Source of the DNA: Lachnospiraceae bacterium
GTDB lineage: Bacteria > Bacillota > Clostridia > Lachnospirales > Lachnospiraceae
DNA: 35,687 nt
Reading direction: 5' to 3'
Assembly (NCBI GenBank): GCA_017521605.1
Contig: JAFXCD010000038.1
Coordinates: forward strand, 1-35,687
The translations under genes were made by a program, and so were the position numbers. Positions 15,111 to 23,508 of the stretch are shown in pieces; position 1 is the stretch's first letter; the number at the start of each line of letters is the position of its first letter. The notes under the pieces were generated by a model. The model did not search any database and was not told where the DNA came from. It saw only the letters and a program-made list of their open reading frames with translations.

Positions 15111-18092
15111 TTAGTGACATGCCAGATATACTAATGTATCCGTATTCGTGGCTGTTATTTTTGAATACTGGGCTGCAATTTCTGTATTTCTTTCGATAGA
15201 CTCCAAATTTTTCAACATTTCTCTATTCTGCTGACATAAGCTATCATTTTGAGCAATTATACGAGATTGATTTATAATTATTTCATGTTGTTGTTCAATA
15301 ATTTTATCAAGTCTTGTCTTTATCTCTTCCAAATTCACATTCAACACAGCCATCTCAAAAGACAAATTTGATGTTGTAATCAAATCATGAAGATAATATA
15401 TTGCCGACAGATTATTTCTGAACAATCCCGGCACAATATTAACCTGATACATTTTATCCAAAAGTCTCCTAGCTTCCGTCATATCAGAGCGAAGTTTTGT
15501 TCGTCTTTGCTTTAATTCTGAAATCCTTTTGCAATTCTTTTCATATTCAACCGGCGCAGTTTTTTCAAACTCTTCGCGACATCGTAAAAACGCCTTTTTC
15601 ATAGCCTTTTTAACTTTATTAAACCTTATTATTTCAGAGACATCACTTGAAAAACGGGGTCTATTATTAATTAAATAAGTTCCACTATACCATGTATTGT
15701 CATCATTTATTTTTACTTCCTCAATATTCAACCAGAAAGTACTCTCGCCGTAATGACAGCAGGCATCAACACATGCCCCCCATTTTGTCGCTTTAACAAA
15801 ATTTTTTTTGCCATTATAATAAAATACATATTTCCCATATCCCTCTTTATCATCAAATACTCGATAATAGTTATTTGTTCCCAATTTTTCAATCTCATCA
15901 CTTAGTGCTTTCTCTTGTTTCGTAAGCTTATATATCATACACTCCATGGCCAACACATTTCTCAAGTAGATTTTTAGTGCTCCTCTGTTTATTTCTGTAC
16001 TAAAAACCCCTTGCTCTGCCGGTTTCTGATATTGCACACTTGGTTTTTGATATGATTCAATTGCATTTTCTTTTGTCTGCAACTTCTCCAGTCTCTTCTT
16101 TGACGTTTCATGCCCCTGCTTTATTGCCTTTTGATACCATTCCGTTGCTTTTTGATTATCCTGAGGCACTCCTCTTCCTTCTTCATACATTACAGCCAAA
16201 TTATACTGTGCATACTTATTTCCTTGCTTGGCTGACTTCTCAAACCATTTTGCTGCCTTTTGATTATTCTGGACAACTCCTGTTCCATTTTTATACATTA
16301 TTCCTAAAGAATTCTGCGCATCTGCAAGACCCTGCTCGGCTGCTTTCTCATACCATTCCGCTGCCTTTTGATAATCCTGCGATACTCCTTTTCCTTTTTC
16401 ATACATTACAGCCAAATTATGCTGTGCATACTTATTTCCTTGCTCGGCTGACTTCTCATACCATTCCGCTGCTTTTTGATTATCCTGAACAACTCCTGTT
16501 CCATTTTTATACATTATTCCCAAAGAATTCTGCGCGCTTGCATGACCCTGCTTGGCTGCTTTCTCATACCATTCCGCTACTTTTTGATTGTCCTGGGCAA
16601 CTCCTCTTCCTTCTTTATACATTACAGCCAAATTATACTGCGCATCTACATCACCCTGCTTGGCTGCTTTCTCATACCATTCCGCTGCCTTTTGATTATC
16701 CTGTGATACTCCTTTTCCTTTTTCATACATTACAGCCAAATTATGCTGTGCATACTTATTTCCTTGCTCGGCTGCTTTCTCATACCATTCCGCTGCTTTT
16801 TGATAATCCTGTGCTACTCCCGCACCATTTTTGTACATTACTCCCAAAGAATTCTGCGCATCTGCATGACCCTGCTCGGCTGCTTTCTCATACCATTCCG
16901 CTGCTTTTTGATTGTCCTGGGCAACTCCTCTTCCTTCTTTATACATTATAGCCAAATTATACTGTGCATTTGCATGACCCTGAACGGCTGCTTTTTCAAA
17001 CCATTCGGTTGCCTTTTGATTATCCTGGACAACTCCTGTGCCATTTATATACATTATTCCCAAAGAATTCTGCGCCCATGCATGACCCTGCTCGGCTGCT
17101 TTCTCATACCATTCCGCTGCCTTTTGATTATCCTGGACAACTCCTGTTCCTTCTTCATACATTGCAGCCAAATTATACTGCGCCTCTGCATACCCCTGCT
17201 CGGCTGCTTTCTCATACCATTCCGCTGCTTTTTGATAATCCTGTGCTACTCCTGCGCCATTTTTGTACATTATTCCCAAAGAATTCTGCGCATATACAAG
17301 ACCCTGCTCGGCTGCTTTTTCAAACCATTCGGCTGCTTTTTGATAATCCTGTGCTACTCCTGTGCCATCTATATACATTACAGCCAAATTATTCTGCGCC
17401 TCTGCATACCCCTGCTCGGCTGCTTTCTCATACCATTCGGCTGCTTTTTGATTATCCTGTGGTACTCCTGCGCCATTTTTGTACATTATTCCCAAAGAAT
17501 TCTGAGCTCCTGCATGACCCTGATTGGCTGCTTTTTCAAACCATTCGATTGCCTTTTGATAATCCTGTGATACTCCTGTGCCATCTTCGCATAACTTTCC
17601 CATAGCATACTGTGCTTTTGCATAACCCTGTTCTGCTGCCTTTTCAAACCATTCGGCTGCCTTTTGATAATCCTGGGGCATGCCTTTACCACCATAGTAC
17701 AATATCCCCATATTATTCTGTGCTCTATCATAGCCTTCTTCTGCCAGCTTTTGAACTTGCTCTGCACCTTCTGCATAATCAGTTGCTTTCAGTAAATCTA
17801 TCGCTTCATATAAAATCGTTTCCCGACTTACACCATCAGATTCTGAGCCTACATTATTCAAAGCCTCTTCCTGTTGGATATTTGAGGGCTGCTCTTGCCC
17901 CTTCAACATCCATCCCAAATATGAAATCGTTTTTTCCATTTCCCTTAGATCATCTTCTATCTGTTGCTTCTTCTCTGATTCTGCCGTTTCCAAAAGTTGC
18001 AAATATTCATCTCTTTTTTCTTCTAGCTGATGAACCATTTCCTGTACATCCTGTGTAGGCTTTATTCCCAGCCTTTTCATCAACTCCTCCAT
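15111..18092 (-). CDS. Giant Sel1-like-repeat protein with coiled-coil ends
   Basis: A 993-aa protein. Residues 1-85 are charged and coiled-coil-like. About 14 consecutive 36-residue Sel1-like repeats follow (about 145-648; consensus AEWYEKAAEQGxAxAQ then NLxxMYxxGxGVxQDNQK), with degenerate copies on both sides. A C-terminal region of about 300 aa has two helical blocks around a middle section (GYGKYVFYYNGKKNFVK...). Its tail, with NIVPGLFRNNLSAIYYLHD, the Q/N-rich coiled coil and ERNTEIAAQYSKITATNT, matches my memory of an uncharacterised C-terminal family common in Lachnospiraceae and Ruminococcus, but this was not checked. No signal or membrane segment. The start at 18092 is chosen for GGGAGG with 6-nt spacing; the ATG at 18131 would be nearly leaderless. 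Sel1 repeats mediate protein interactions; function unknown. Confidence 0.85.
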   Translation of the reverse strand: MEELMKRLGIKPTQDVQEMVHQLEEKRDEYLQLLETAESEKKQQIEDDLREMEKTISYLGWMLKGQEQPSNIQQEEALNNVGSESDGVSRETILYEAIDLLKATDYAEGAEQVQKLAEEGYDRAQNNMGILYYGGKGMPQDYQKAAEWFEKAAEQGYAKAQYAMGKLCEDGTGVSQDYQKAIEWFEKAANQGHAGAQNSLGIMYKNGAGVPQDNQKAAEWYEKAAEQGYAEAQNNLAVMYIDGTGVAQDYQKAAEWFEKAAEQGLVYAQNSLGIMYKNGAGVAQDYQKAAEWYEKAAEQGYAEAQYNLAAMYEEGTGVVQDNQKAAEWYEKAAEQGHAWAQNSLGIMYINGTGVVQDNQKATEWFEKAAVQGHANAQYNLAIMYKEGRGVAQDNQKAAEWYEKAAEQGHADAQNSLGVMYKNGAGVAQDYQKAAEWYEKAAEQGNKYAQHNLAVMYEKGKGVSQDNQKAAEWYEKAAKQGDVDAQYNLAVMYKEGRGVAQDNQKVAEWYEKAAKQGHASAQNSLGIMYKNGTGVVQDNQKAAEWYEKSAEQGNKYAQHNLAVMYEKGKGVSQDYQKAAEWYEKAAEQGLADAQNSLGIMYKNGTGVVQNNQKAAKWFEKSAKQGNKYAQYNLAVMYEEGRGVPQDNQKATEWYQKAIKQGHETSKKRLEKLQTKENAIESYQKPSVQYQKPAEQGVFSTEINRGALKIYLRNVLAMECMIYKLTKQEKALSDEIEKLGTNNYYRVFDDKEGYGKYVFYYNGKKNFVKATKWGACVDACCHYGESTFWLNIEEVKINDDNTWYSGTYLINNRPRFSSDVSEIIRFNKVKKAMKKAFLRCREEFEKTAPVEYEKNCKRISELKQRRTKLRSDMTEARRLLDKMYQVNIVPGLFRNNLSAIYYLHDLITTSNLSFEMAVLNVNLEEIKTRLDKIIEQQHEIIINQSRIIAQNDSLCQQNREMLKNLESIERNTEIAAQYSKITATNTDTLVYLACH
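16149..17660 (-). repeat. 108-bp tandem DNA repeats encoding Sel1 repeats
   Basis: Fourteen head-to-tail 108-bp units, each encoding 36 aa. Many neighbouring units are close to identical over long stretches (for example the blocks encoding EKAAEQG and NSLGIMYKNG), which suggests recent unequal exchange or slippage. Because 108 is a multiple of three, copy gain or loss keeps the frame. It also explains the long open frames on the opposite strand here, which are not genes. Confidence 0.9.
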
Positions 18093-18138
18093 ACTAATCC
18101 TCCCATCCATCTCTAAAATTTTATAAATCATGCTACAA

Positions 18139-18167
18139 ATTATACAACAATTTTAGCATTTTTACCT
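18139..18167 (-). promoter_or_regulatory. Possible promoter of the Sel1-repeat gene
   Basis: A perfect TATAAT lies at 18139-18144 on the minus strand, but the region 16-17 bp upstream offers only a poor -35 (GGTAAA/AGGTAA). The expected start of transcription is about 18131, giving a leader of about 39 nt to the chosen start codon. Confidence 0.4.
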
Positions 18168-18344
18168 TTATTTTACAATACCGCCAACCCTTTGTTCTAC
18201 TTTAAACACTCTTCCGTATTCACTAATAATACTGTCTGCATAACAGCTTATCTCACTGTAGATCAGCTTCTCTACATTATACTCCACTCTTAGATTGTGT
18301 CGTTCGTTCAGGCGGTACAAATGCTCTTTTTTGTGAGCAGGTAA
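18168..18344 (-). pseudogene. 58-codon 3' remnant of an unrecognised gene
   Basis: A minus-strand frame without a convincing start (it opens after a TAA at 18345-18347) runs 58 codons to TAA. The product reads like a real protein C-terminus: HKKEHLYRLNERHNLRVEY, then a helical VEKLIYSEISCYADSIISEYG, ending VEQRVGGIVK. Codon use and amphipathic pattern look coding, but I do not recognise the family. It sits between the trmL terminator and the Sel1 gene promoter, consistent with a truncated gene left by a rearrangement. The remaining 18345-18483 stretch holds only the trmL terminator. Confidence 0.4.
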
Positions 18345-18380
18345 TTAGCTTGGCAGATATGTGACAGCTGAATAATATAT

Positions 18381-18419
18381 AAAAACCCGTCCTTTCATTT
18401 TACATTGAATAGACGGGTT
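18381..18419 (-). terminator. Intrinsic terminator of the trmL operon
   Basis: Minus-strand AACCCGTC pairs with GACGGGTT (8 bp, 20-nt loop) and is followed by T-rich TTTATATATT. It closes the long VanW-to-trmL gene run. The sequence, including the flanking TTAACTTAAT, is related to the hairpin at 15048-15076. Confidence 0.75.
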
Positions 18420-18483
18420 AACTTAATACTAAAACTTTTAACTAAATAACATTGCCCATATAGGAGCTAATTATTACGTTTCT

Positions 18484-18978
18484 TTATTCCTTCCACTGCA
18501 ACCGATGTAACTCGCCTTCCATCTGCATGCTGGCAAATCCCTGCTGGCGAAGCGCCTCATAAAGCACAATTGCTACAGAATTGGACAGATTCAGGGAGCG
18601 AATCTCCGGTAACATGGGAATACGGATACAGGTATCCTCGTAGTCCACCAGAATTTCTTCCGGTATACCGGCACTTTCCTTGCCAAACATGATAAAATCG
18701 TTCTCGCCAAACTCCACATCACTGTAGGTATGCTTGGCCTTGGTGGTAGCCATCCAGATTTTAGCACCGGGGTTCTTTTGTAAAAACTCCTCAAAATTCA
18801 CATATCGGTGTACATCCAAATGCTGCCAGTAATCCATACCTGCACGTTTGATACTCTTTTCATCCAGACGAAAGCCCAGAGGCTCAATTAAATGTAGGGA
18901 GGTACCCGTAGCCACACAGGTACGTCCGATATTACCGGTGTTTTGTGGTATCTCCGGCTGATGTAATATAATATTCAT
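18484..18978 (-). CDS. trmL: tRNA (cytidine(34)-2'-O)-methyltransferase TrmL
   Basis: A 164-aa SPOUT (trefoil-knot) methyltransferase that 2'-O-methylates the wobble base of tRNA-Leu isoacceptors. Signature motifs are HQPEIPQNTGNIGRTC (6-21), FGKESAGIPEE, IPMLPEIRSLNLSNSVAIV; the last forms the SAM-binding knot. Length fits the family (about 155-165). The start at 18978 is preferred (AGAAGGAA upstream, MNIILHQP opening); an in-frame ATG at 19002 lies within the end of the preceding gene. Starts 4 nt after that gene, as the last cistron of the operon. Confidence 0.95.
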   Translation of the reverse strand: MNIILHQPEIPQNTGNIGRTCVATGTSLHLIEPLGFRLDEKSIKRAGMDYWQHLDVHRYVNFEEFLQKNPGAKIWMATTKAKHTYSDVEFGENDFIMFGKESAGIPEEILVDYEDTCIRIPMLPEIRSLNLSNSVAIVLYEALRQQGFASMQMEGELHRLQWKE

Positions 18979-18982
18979 AGTA

Positions 18983-20782
18983 TTATTCCTTCTTTCCGGC
19001 AAGCATAGTCTGTAGCAACAATGGTGTGCAGACTACCAAACAATAAATATAACGCAATGCAGCCCAAGGACCCAAAATACAGGTCGCAAAATACAACAAT
19101 GGTAACAAACCTAATTTCAATGCGTTCCAATCCTTTTTATAGAAGCACCAAAGCATATAAACTACAATCGTCCATACATAAACTACATTTCTGAAAAAGA
19201 ATCCCAGTAAGGGTACGGAATAGAACTTCTTCTCATAGAACAGTGGATTATAAATCTCCACCAACCAGTTACAATAATTCTTCTTTTCGATTTCCTCTCC
19301 TATTCCAATCAGGGTATGGTACACAGATAAATCATTGGATACATAAGTTCCCTGATTCAATGGATACCAATAACCAAAAGTATTTGTAATCAAGCTTTCT
19401 ATATACTCATCCGGAAATTGCATCCCGATTTTGACCCACAACTTAAAGAAATTGAACAGATTCCCTTCCAGTTTCTCTTCGTTAGCTTCATTCTTTATAG
19501 GATCCGAAAGATAGGGATTATAGTTTGCAATATCCCCTTCACGGATATAGGTAATAAGCTCTTCATAAAGCTCCGGACTCAGCTCCTCACCCCGATAGCT
19601 TGCAACACGGGCCATTCCCTGCAACGGAAGACTTAAACTTTCCCGGTATTTATCCTTTGTTACTGCATTAACACTTCTAATCAACGCCGCATTGGAAATG
19701 CCGGTAAGTAAATAAATTACTACCAGTCCACCCAGGATTAGTCCCTTCTTCCGGATTCCTTTAGTCATCACAGCAATAAGAATACCTGCCACCATTACCG
19801 CATACATGGCATTGTTTCGAAACAGGCAAAGGAGTACACCGCTGGCAATCATTCCCACATAAGAGTACCATTTAAACTTTTCATTATGCACAAACAATCT
19901 TGCCACAAAAACCATAAAGAATAAAAAGAATGCCGCACATAGCACATCCTTAGTAGCTGTTATGGAAAATATGGTATGCATGGGAAACAGTGCAAACCAC
20001 AGAAAACAACCTATCTGTATAATCCTTGGTCCCCTCTGCTTATACAAATACAACAGAAAATAGGCAAATGCAGCCGAAAGAATCAACATCTGTACCAAAG
20101 TATAAAACTGAATTCCTACAGATACATTCCCCAGCTTCATTCCCAATTCATATGCTTCTCCCATCATCAAGGTATGAATCAGGGGATGATGGGTAGAATG
20201 GGTACCTGCCACTACATTAGCCAACTGGTACTGGGCATCAAAAATAAAATTCCCCGGCCAATAGCCTAGAAACACTGGTAAGTAGCAAATGAAAATCCCT
20301 GCCCATGTCAATAGGAAAAATCGCTTGGGATACAACTTCTTCTCTGTCTGAACGGAAGCTCGGTACCAAGCGCCCCCTTTTTCTATCAGCAAGAACAATT
20401 CTGCCCAAAGCGGTATCACCATAAATCCAAAGCCAATCATATATCCAAACTGTGCAAATGTTTCTCTAACCGACAGGAAAATATTATTTACCAAATGGGC
20501 ATATGCACCATACACAATCAGTATAGACATCAACGATCCGCCTATTAAGGAAAACACTTTTAAACGCAGATTCTGCAGTCTATACCATCTTATTAACAAA
20601 TAAATATCCAGTGCAAACAGGATGACGGACCACAAATTATAGCCAAAGTACATGCCGCCGTAAAATACATTTACATCACCATGTAAACCTATAATCTGCT
20701 TCCAGGACCATACACACCAATAGGCACAAGCCACCAAAGCTATCTTTTTCAGACAGCCGGTAACCTCCTTATTTTTGTTCAT
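18983..20782 (-). CDS. Large polytopic membrane protein (DUF6020-like)
   Basis: A 599-aa membrane protein with roughly 12-13 hydrophobic helices and one larger extracytoplasmic part (about 395-510, soluble and acidic). The motif WPGNFIFDAQYQLANV followed by GTHSTHHPLIHTL is what I associate with the DUF6020 family, which resembles GT-C-fold glycosyltransferase-like proteins of Firmicutes. This is memory, not a search. The long extracytoplasmic loop and acidic residue near the first loop would suit transfer of lipid-linked sugars (inference). The start at 20782 follows CGGAGG; longer in-frame starts overlap the aminotransferase end. It lies in one operon between the aminotransferase (13 nt) and trmL (4 nt). 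Confidence 0.75.
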   Translation of the reverse strand: MNKNKEVTGCLKKIALVACAYWCVWSWKQIIGLHGDVNVFYGGMYFGYNLWSVILFALDIYLLIRWYRLQNLRLKVFSLIGGSLMSILIVYGAYAHLVNNIFLSVRETFAQFGYMIGFGFMVIPLWAELFLLIEKGGAWYRASVQTEKKLYPKRFFLLTWAGIFICYLPVFLGYWPGNFIFDAQYQLANVVAGTHSTHHPLIHTLMMGEAYELGMKLGNVSVGIQFYTLVQMLILSAAFAYFLLYLYKQRGPRIIQIGCFLWFALFPMHTIFSITATKDVLCAAFFLFFMVFVARLFVHNEKFKWYSYVGMIASGVLLCLFRNNAMYAVMVAGILIAVMTKGIRKKGLILGGLVVIYLLTGISNAALIRSVNAVTKDKYRESLSLPLQGMARVASYRGEELSPELYEELITYIREGDIANYNPYLSDPIKNEANEEKLEGNLFNFFKLWVKIGMQFPDEYIESLITNTFGYWYPLNQGTYVSNDLSVYHTLIGIGEEIEKKNYCNWLVEIYNPLFYEKKFYSVPLLGFFFRNVVYVWTIVVYMLWCFYKKDWNALKLGLLPLLYFATCILGPWAALRYIYCLVVCTPLLLQTMLAGKKE

Positions 20783-20795
20783 TTCCATCCTCCGA

Positions 20796-21971
20796 TTACT
20801 GGTTCTTTTCCTCACGCAGCTTACCAACAAATCTGCCCAGTCTTTCCATGGCCTGCTTCAGATTATCCAAAGAATACGCATATGAAATACGTAAGAACCC
20901 TTCTCCGCAATCACCAAATGCTGTACCGGGCACTACAGCCACCTTTTCTTCCTCTAAAAATCTCATGGCAAACTCATCACTGGTCATGCCAAACTCTTTA
21001 ATACAGGGAAATACATAAAATGCTCCAAAGGGCTCGAAGCATTCCAGCCCCATTTCCTTAAAGGCATGAAGCAGATAGCGTCTTCTCTGATTATAAATAT
21101 CACGCATTTCTGCCACGTCTGAATCACCATTTTTCAGTGCTTCAATCGCTGCATACTGACTGGTGGTAGGTGCACACATAATGGCAAACTGATGAATCTT
21201 GGTCATCTGGGTAATAATTGCTTCCGGTCCGCAGGCATAGCCCAGTCTCCAACCGGTCATGGAATACGCCTTGGAGAAACCGTTAATCATAATGGTACGT
21301 TCCCTCATACCCGGCAGGGTAATGATGGATACATGATTCTCTGCATAAGACAGCTCAGAATAGATTTCGTCAGAAATCACGAAAATATCCTTTTCTATTA
21401 TTACTTCTGCAATGGCCTCCAAATCCTTCTTCTCCATAATGGCACCGGTGGGATTGTTGGGAAATGCCAAAATCAATACTTTTGTTTTGTCAGTAATGGC
21501 CTCTCTCAATTCCTGTGCAGTAAGACGGAATTCGTTCTCTGCCTTCAGATTGATAGGCACCGGTACACCACCTGCCAAAACCGTACAAGGGTCATAAGAT
21601 ACGTAACAGGGCTGCGGAATCAATACCTCTTCCCCGGGATTCAGCATAGCACGCAGTGCTACATCAATAGCTTCGGACCCCCCTACGGTTACCAATACTT
21701 CGTTGGTTGCATTGTAGGTTACACCCTGTTTTCTGTTTATGTAATTACAAATTTCCTGCTTTAATTCCTTCATACCTGCATTGGAAGTATAGCTGGTACG
21801 TCCCTTTTCCAGGGAGTAAATACCCTCCTCGCGAATATGCCAGGGGGTATCAAAATCCGGCTCGCCCACACCCAATGAAATAGCATCCTTCATTTCACTG
21901 ACGATATCAAAAAACTTACGAATGCCGGAGGGCTTTATCTCAACAACTCTATCTGCTAATGGGTTTCTCAT
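20796..21971 (-). CDS. Class I/II PLP-dependent aminotransferase
   Basis: A 391-aa fold-type I aminotransferase of the aspartate/aromatic (AspC/PatA-like) group. The PLP lysine K234 lies in NGFSKAYSMTGWRLG. N173 in FPNNPTG, D201 and Y204 in SDEIYS, and the substrate-carboxylate arginine in GFLRISYA are present. Cytosolic, transferring amino groups between an amino acid and 2-oxoglutarate; the preferred amino acid cannot be read. Its ATG overlaps the stop of the Lrp-type regulator by 4 nt (ATGA), so the regulator and enzyme are translationally coupled. This suggests that the regulator responds to a related amino acid. Confidence 0.93.
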   Translation of the reverse strand: MRNPLADRVVEIKPSGIRKFFDIVSEMKDAISLGVGEPDFDTPWHIREEGIYSLEKGRTSYTSNAGMKELKQEICNYINRKQGVTYNATNEVLVTVGGSEAIDVALRAMLNPGEEVLIPQPCYVSYDPCTVLAGGVPVPINLKAENEFRLTAQELREAITDKTKVLILAFPNNPTGAIMEKKDLEAIAEVIIEKDIFVISDEIYSELSYAENHVSIITLPGMRERTIMINGFSKAYSMTGWRLGYACGPEAIITQMTKIHQFAIMCAPTTSQYAAIEALKNGDSDVAEMRDIYNQRRRYLLHAFKEMGLECFEPFGAFYVFPCIKEFGMTSDEFAMRFLEEEKVAVVPGTAFGDCGEGFLRISYAYSLDNLKQAMERLGRFVGKLREEKNQ

Positions 21972-22450
21972 AGAATAATCATCTCTCTTTCGTCGCTCTT
22001 TTTCTTGTCCAGTACGGTACCATGATCTTTATATTTCTTCAAAATAAAGTGTGTGGCAGTACTTAATACACTGTCAAGAGGAGCTAACTTCTCGGAAACA
22101 AACATAGAAATCTCCTTCAAAGTCTTTCCTTCCAAAGAAATCAACAAATCATAACCTCCGGAAATCAGGTACAATGCATTTACTTCCGGATAATTATAAA
22201 TACGCTCAGCGATATGGTCAAAGCCCTGACCTCTCTGGGGGGTTACACGTACCTCAATTAAAGCGGATACTGTTTCAATACTGGTATTTTCCCAGTTAAT
22301 CAAAGTATGGTAACCGCAAATGGTACCATCAGCCTCCATAGCTGCCATCTCATTTACCACTTCTATTTCCTCTACTCCTAAAAGAACTGCCAATTCTTTC
22401 AAATCAATACGACTGTTCTTTTCAATAATTTTTAATAATTGCTCTCTCAT
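21968..22450 (-). CDS. Lrp/AsnC-family transcriptional regulator
   Basis: A 160-aa regulator: N-terminal helix-turn-helix (about 1-50, LKELAVLLGVEEIEVVNEMAAME) and C-terminal RAM/AsnC ligand-binding beta-alpha-beta-beta-alpha-beta domain (about 68-145, with GGYDLLISLEG). Such proteins bind amino acids and switch oligomer state. AGGAGG precedes the ATG at 22450; the longer in-frame start at 22483 would overlap the previous gene. Coupled to the aminotransferase by a 4-nt overlap and 10 nt after the AIR-synthase-like gene. Confidence 0.9.
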   Translation of the reverse strand: MREQLLKIIEKNSRIDLKELAVLLGVEEIEVVNEMAAMEADGTICGYHTLINWENTSIETVSALIEVRVTPQRGQGFDHIAERIYNYPEVNALYLISGGYDLLISLEGKTLKEISMFVSEKLAPLDSVLSTATHFILKKYKDHGTVLDKKKSDEREMIIL

Positions 22451-22460
22451 ATTTTGCCTC

Positions 22461-23441
22461 CTAAATATACTTATAGATTTCATCTGCGGCCGGTTTATCC
22501 AGAAACCGCTTCTCTTCTCCGTTAAAAATCATTCTGTCCTTGCTATCTGTGATTTTACCCACTACCACGGCGGGTATTCCCTGTTCCTGCAAAGCAAGTA
22601 CCAGACTGTTACCATCCTCCGCAGTCATCACCAGACAACCTCCGCTTAAGAGCTCATAAGGATTCACATCACAAAACTCACAAACCTCTACGGTTTCCTG
22701 TCGGATAGGTAACTTCTTCATATCAATATGCAGTCCAACGCCTGAGCTCTCTGCCAGCTCCCAAAGTGTAGCTAATATTCCACCCTCCGAAGCATCATGC
22801 ATTACGCAAACGCCGGACTTCACGGCGGTGGCGGCCTCCGGAATAACGGAAAGATACTTGTCAAAGGATGCCGCCTCCTCCACCAGATATTCCGGATATC
22901 TGGTCAGTAATTCTTCCCTCTTTTTATTCGCCAGTATAGCCGTACCTTCCAGGCCAATCCATTTGGTCATCACAACATCCTGACCGGGTTTTGCGCCCTT
23001 GGTAGTATAAGTCTTATCTGTGGGTACTTTACCATAAGCCGTGACAGTAACCAACTTTTCACTAACATACCTACTTACGGTAGTATGCCCTCCGGCAATT
23101 TGTAGATTAAGCTCACGGGCTGCCTGGGCGGCACCATCCATAAGCTTTTTCAGCTTTTCTTCACTGGCCCGTTCCGGCAAGATAATGGATAACATAACCG
23201 CAAAGGGCTCTGCTCCTGCTGTGGCCAGATTATTGGTTGCTTTGTAAATGGAACGAATCATATCCTGTCTGTCAGCTACCACGTAGCTAACCACAGAACT
23301 GACCAGATTCCCGTCCTCACACGCAAAAATGGCGCAGTCTTCCCCTATACCTGCGCCACATAATACTTCGCTTCTTTGCTGTTTTATCTGTTTGAGGACA
23401 GTTCTTTTCAAAATGCTGTCTGAAAGCTTCCCTGGTCTCAT
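22461..23441 (-). CDS. AIR-synthase-related (PurM/HypE/ThiL-fold) protein
   Basis: A 326-aa protein of the PurM-like ATP-binding superfamily: GIGEDCAIF near the N-terminus (31-39), IAGGHTTVS (about 115-123), and the C-terminal lobe with HDASEGGIL. It lacks the C-terminal Cys that carbamoylated HypE requires, and no hyp genes are nearby, so it is not HypE. ThiL, PurM and SelD lineages have different key motifs. Orphan members of this superfamily, labelled AIR synthase-related, are common and mostly uncharacterised; an ATP-dependent phosphoryl transfer is expected. It lies 67 nt after the VanW gene with no terminator between. Confidence 0.8.
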   Translation of the reverse strand: MRPGKLSDSILKRTVLKQIKQQRSEVLCGAGIGEDCAIFACEDGNLVSSVVSYVVADRQDMIRSIYKATNNLATAGAEPFAVMLSIILPERASEEKLKKLMDGAAQAARELNLQIAGGHTTVSRYVSEKLVTVTAYGKVPTDKTYTTKGAKPGQDVVMTKWIGLEGTAILANKKREELLTRYPEYLVEEAASFDKYLSVIPEAATAVKSGVCVMHDASEGGILATLWELAESSGVGLHIDMKKLPIRQETVEVCEFCDVNPYELLSGGCLVMTAEDGNSLVLALQEQGIPAVVVGKITDSKDRMIFNGEEKRFLDKPAADEIYKYI

Positions 23442-23508
23442 ACTTCATTCCTACCTTGTTTTCTTGCCAAATCATGCATCCATTCTTTTAAACATACTTC
23501 TTACACCT

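Noticed and set aside
16040-17605. Long plus-strand open frames (up to about 300 codons) opposite the Sel1 gene
   Set aside because: They follow the 108-bp repeat period of the real minus-strand gene, are low-complexity, lack ribosome binding sites and overlap one another in different frames.
16149-17660. Regular repeat array resembling a CRISPR locus at first sight
   Set aside because: The unit is 108 bp with no unique spacers, and it is an in-frame protein repeat.
22461-23441. Calling the AIR-synthase-like protein HypE or ThiL
   Set aside because: The C-terminal Cys of HypE is absent, there are no hyp or thi neighbours, and the motifs fit only the general PurM superfamily.
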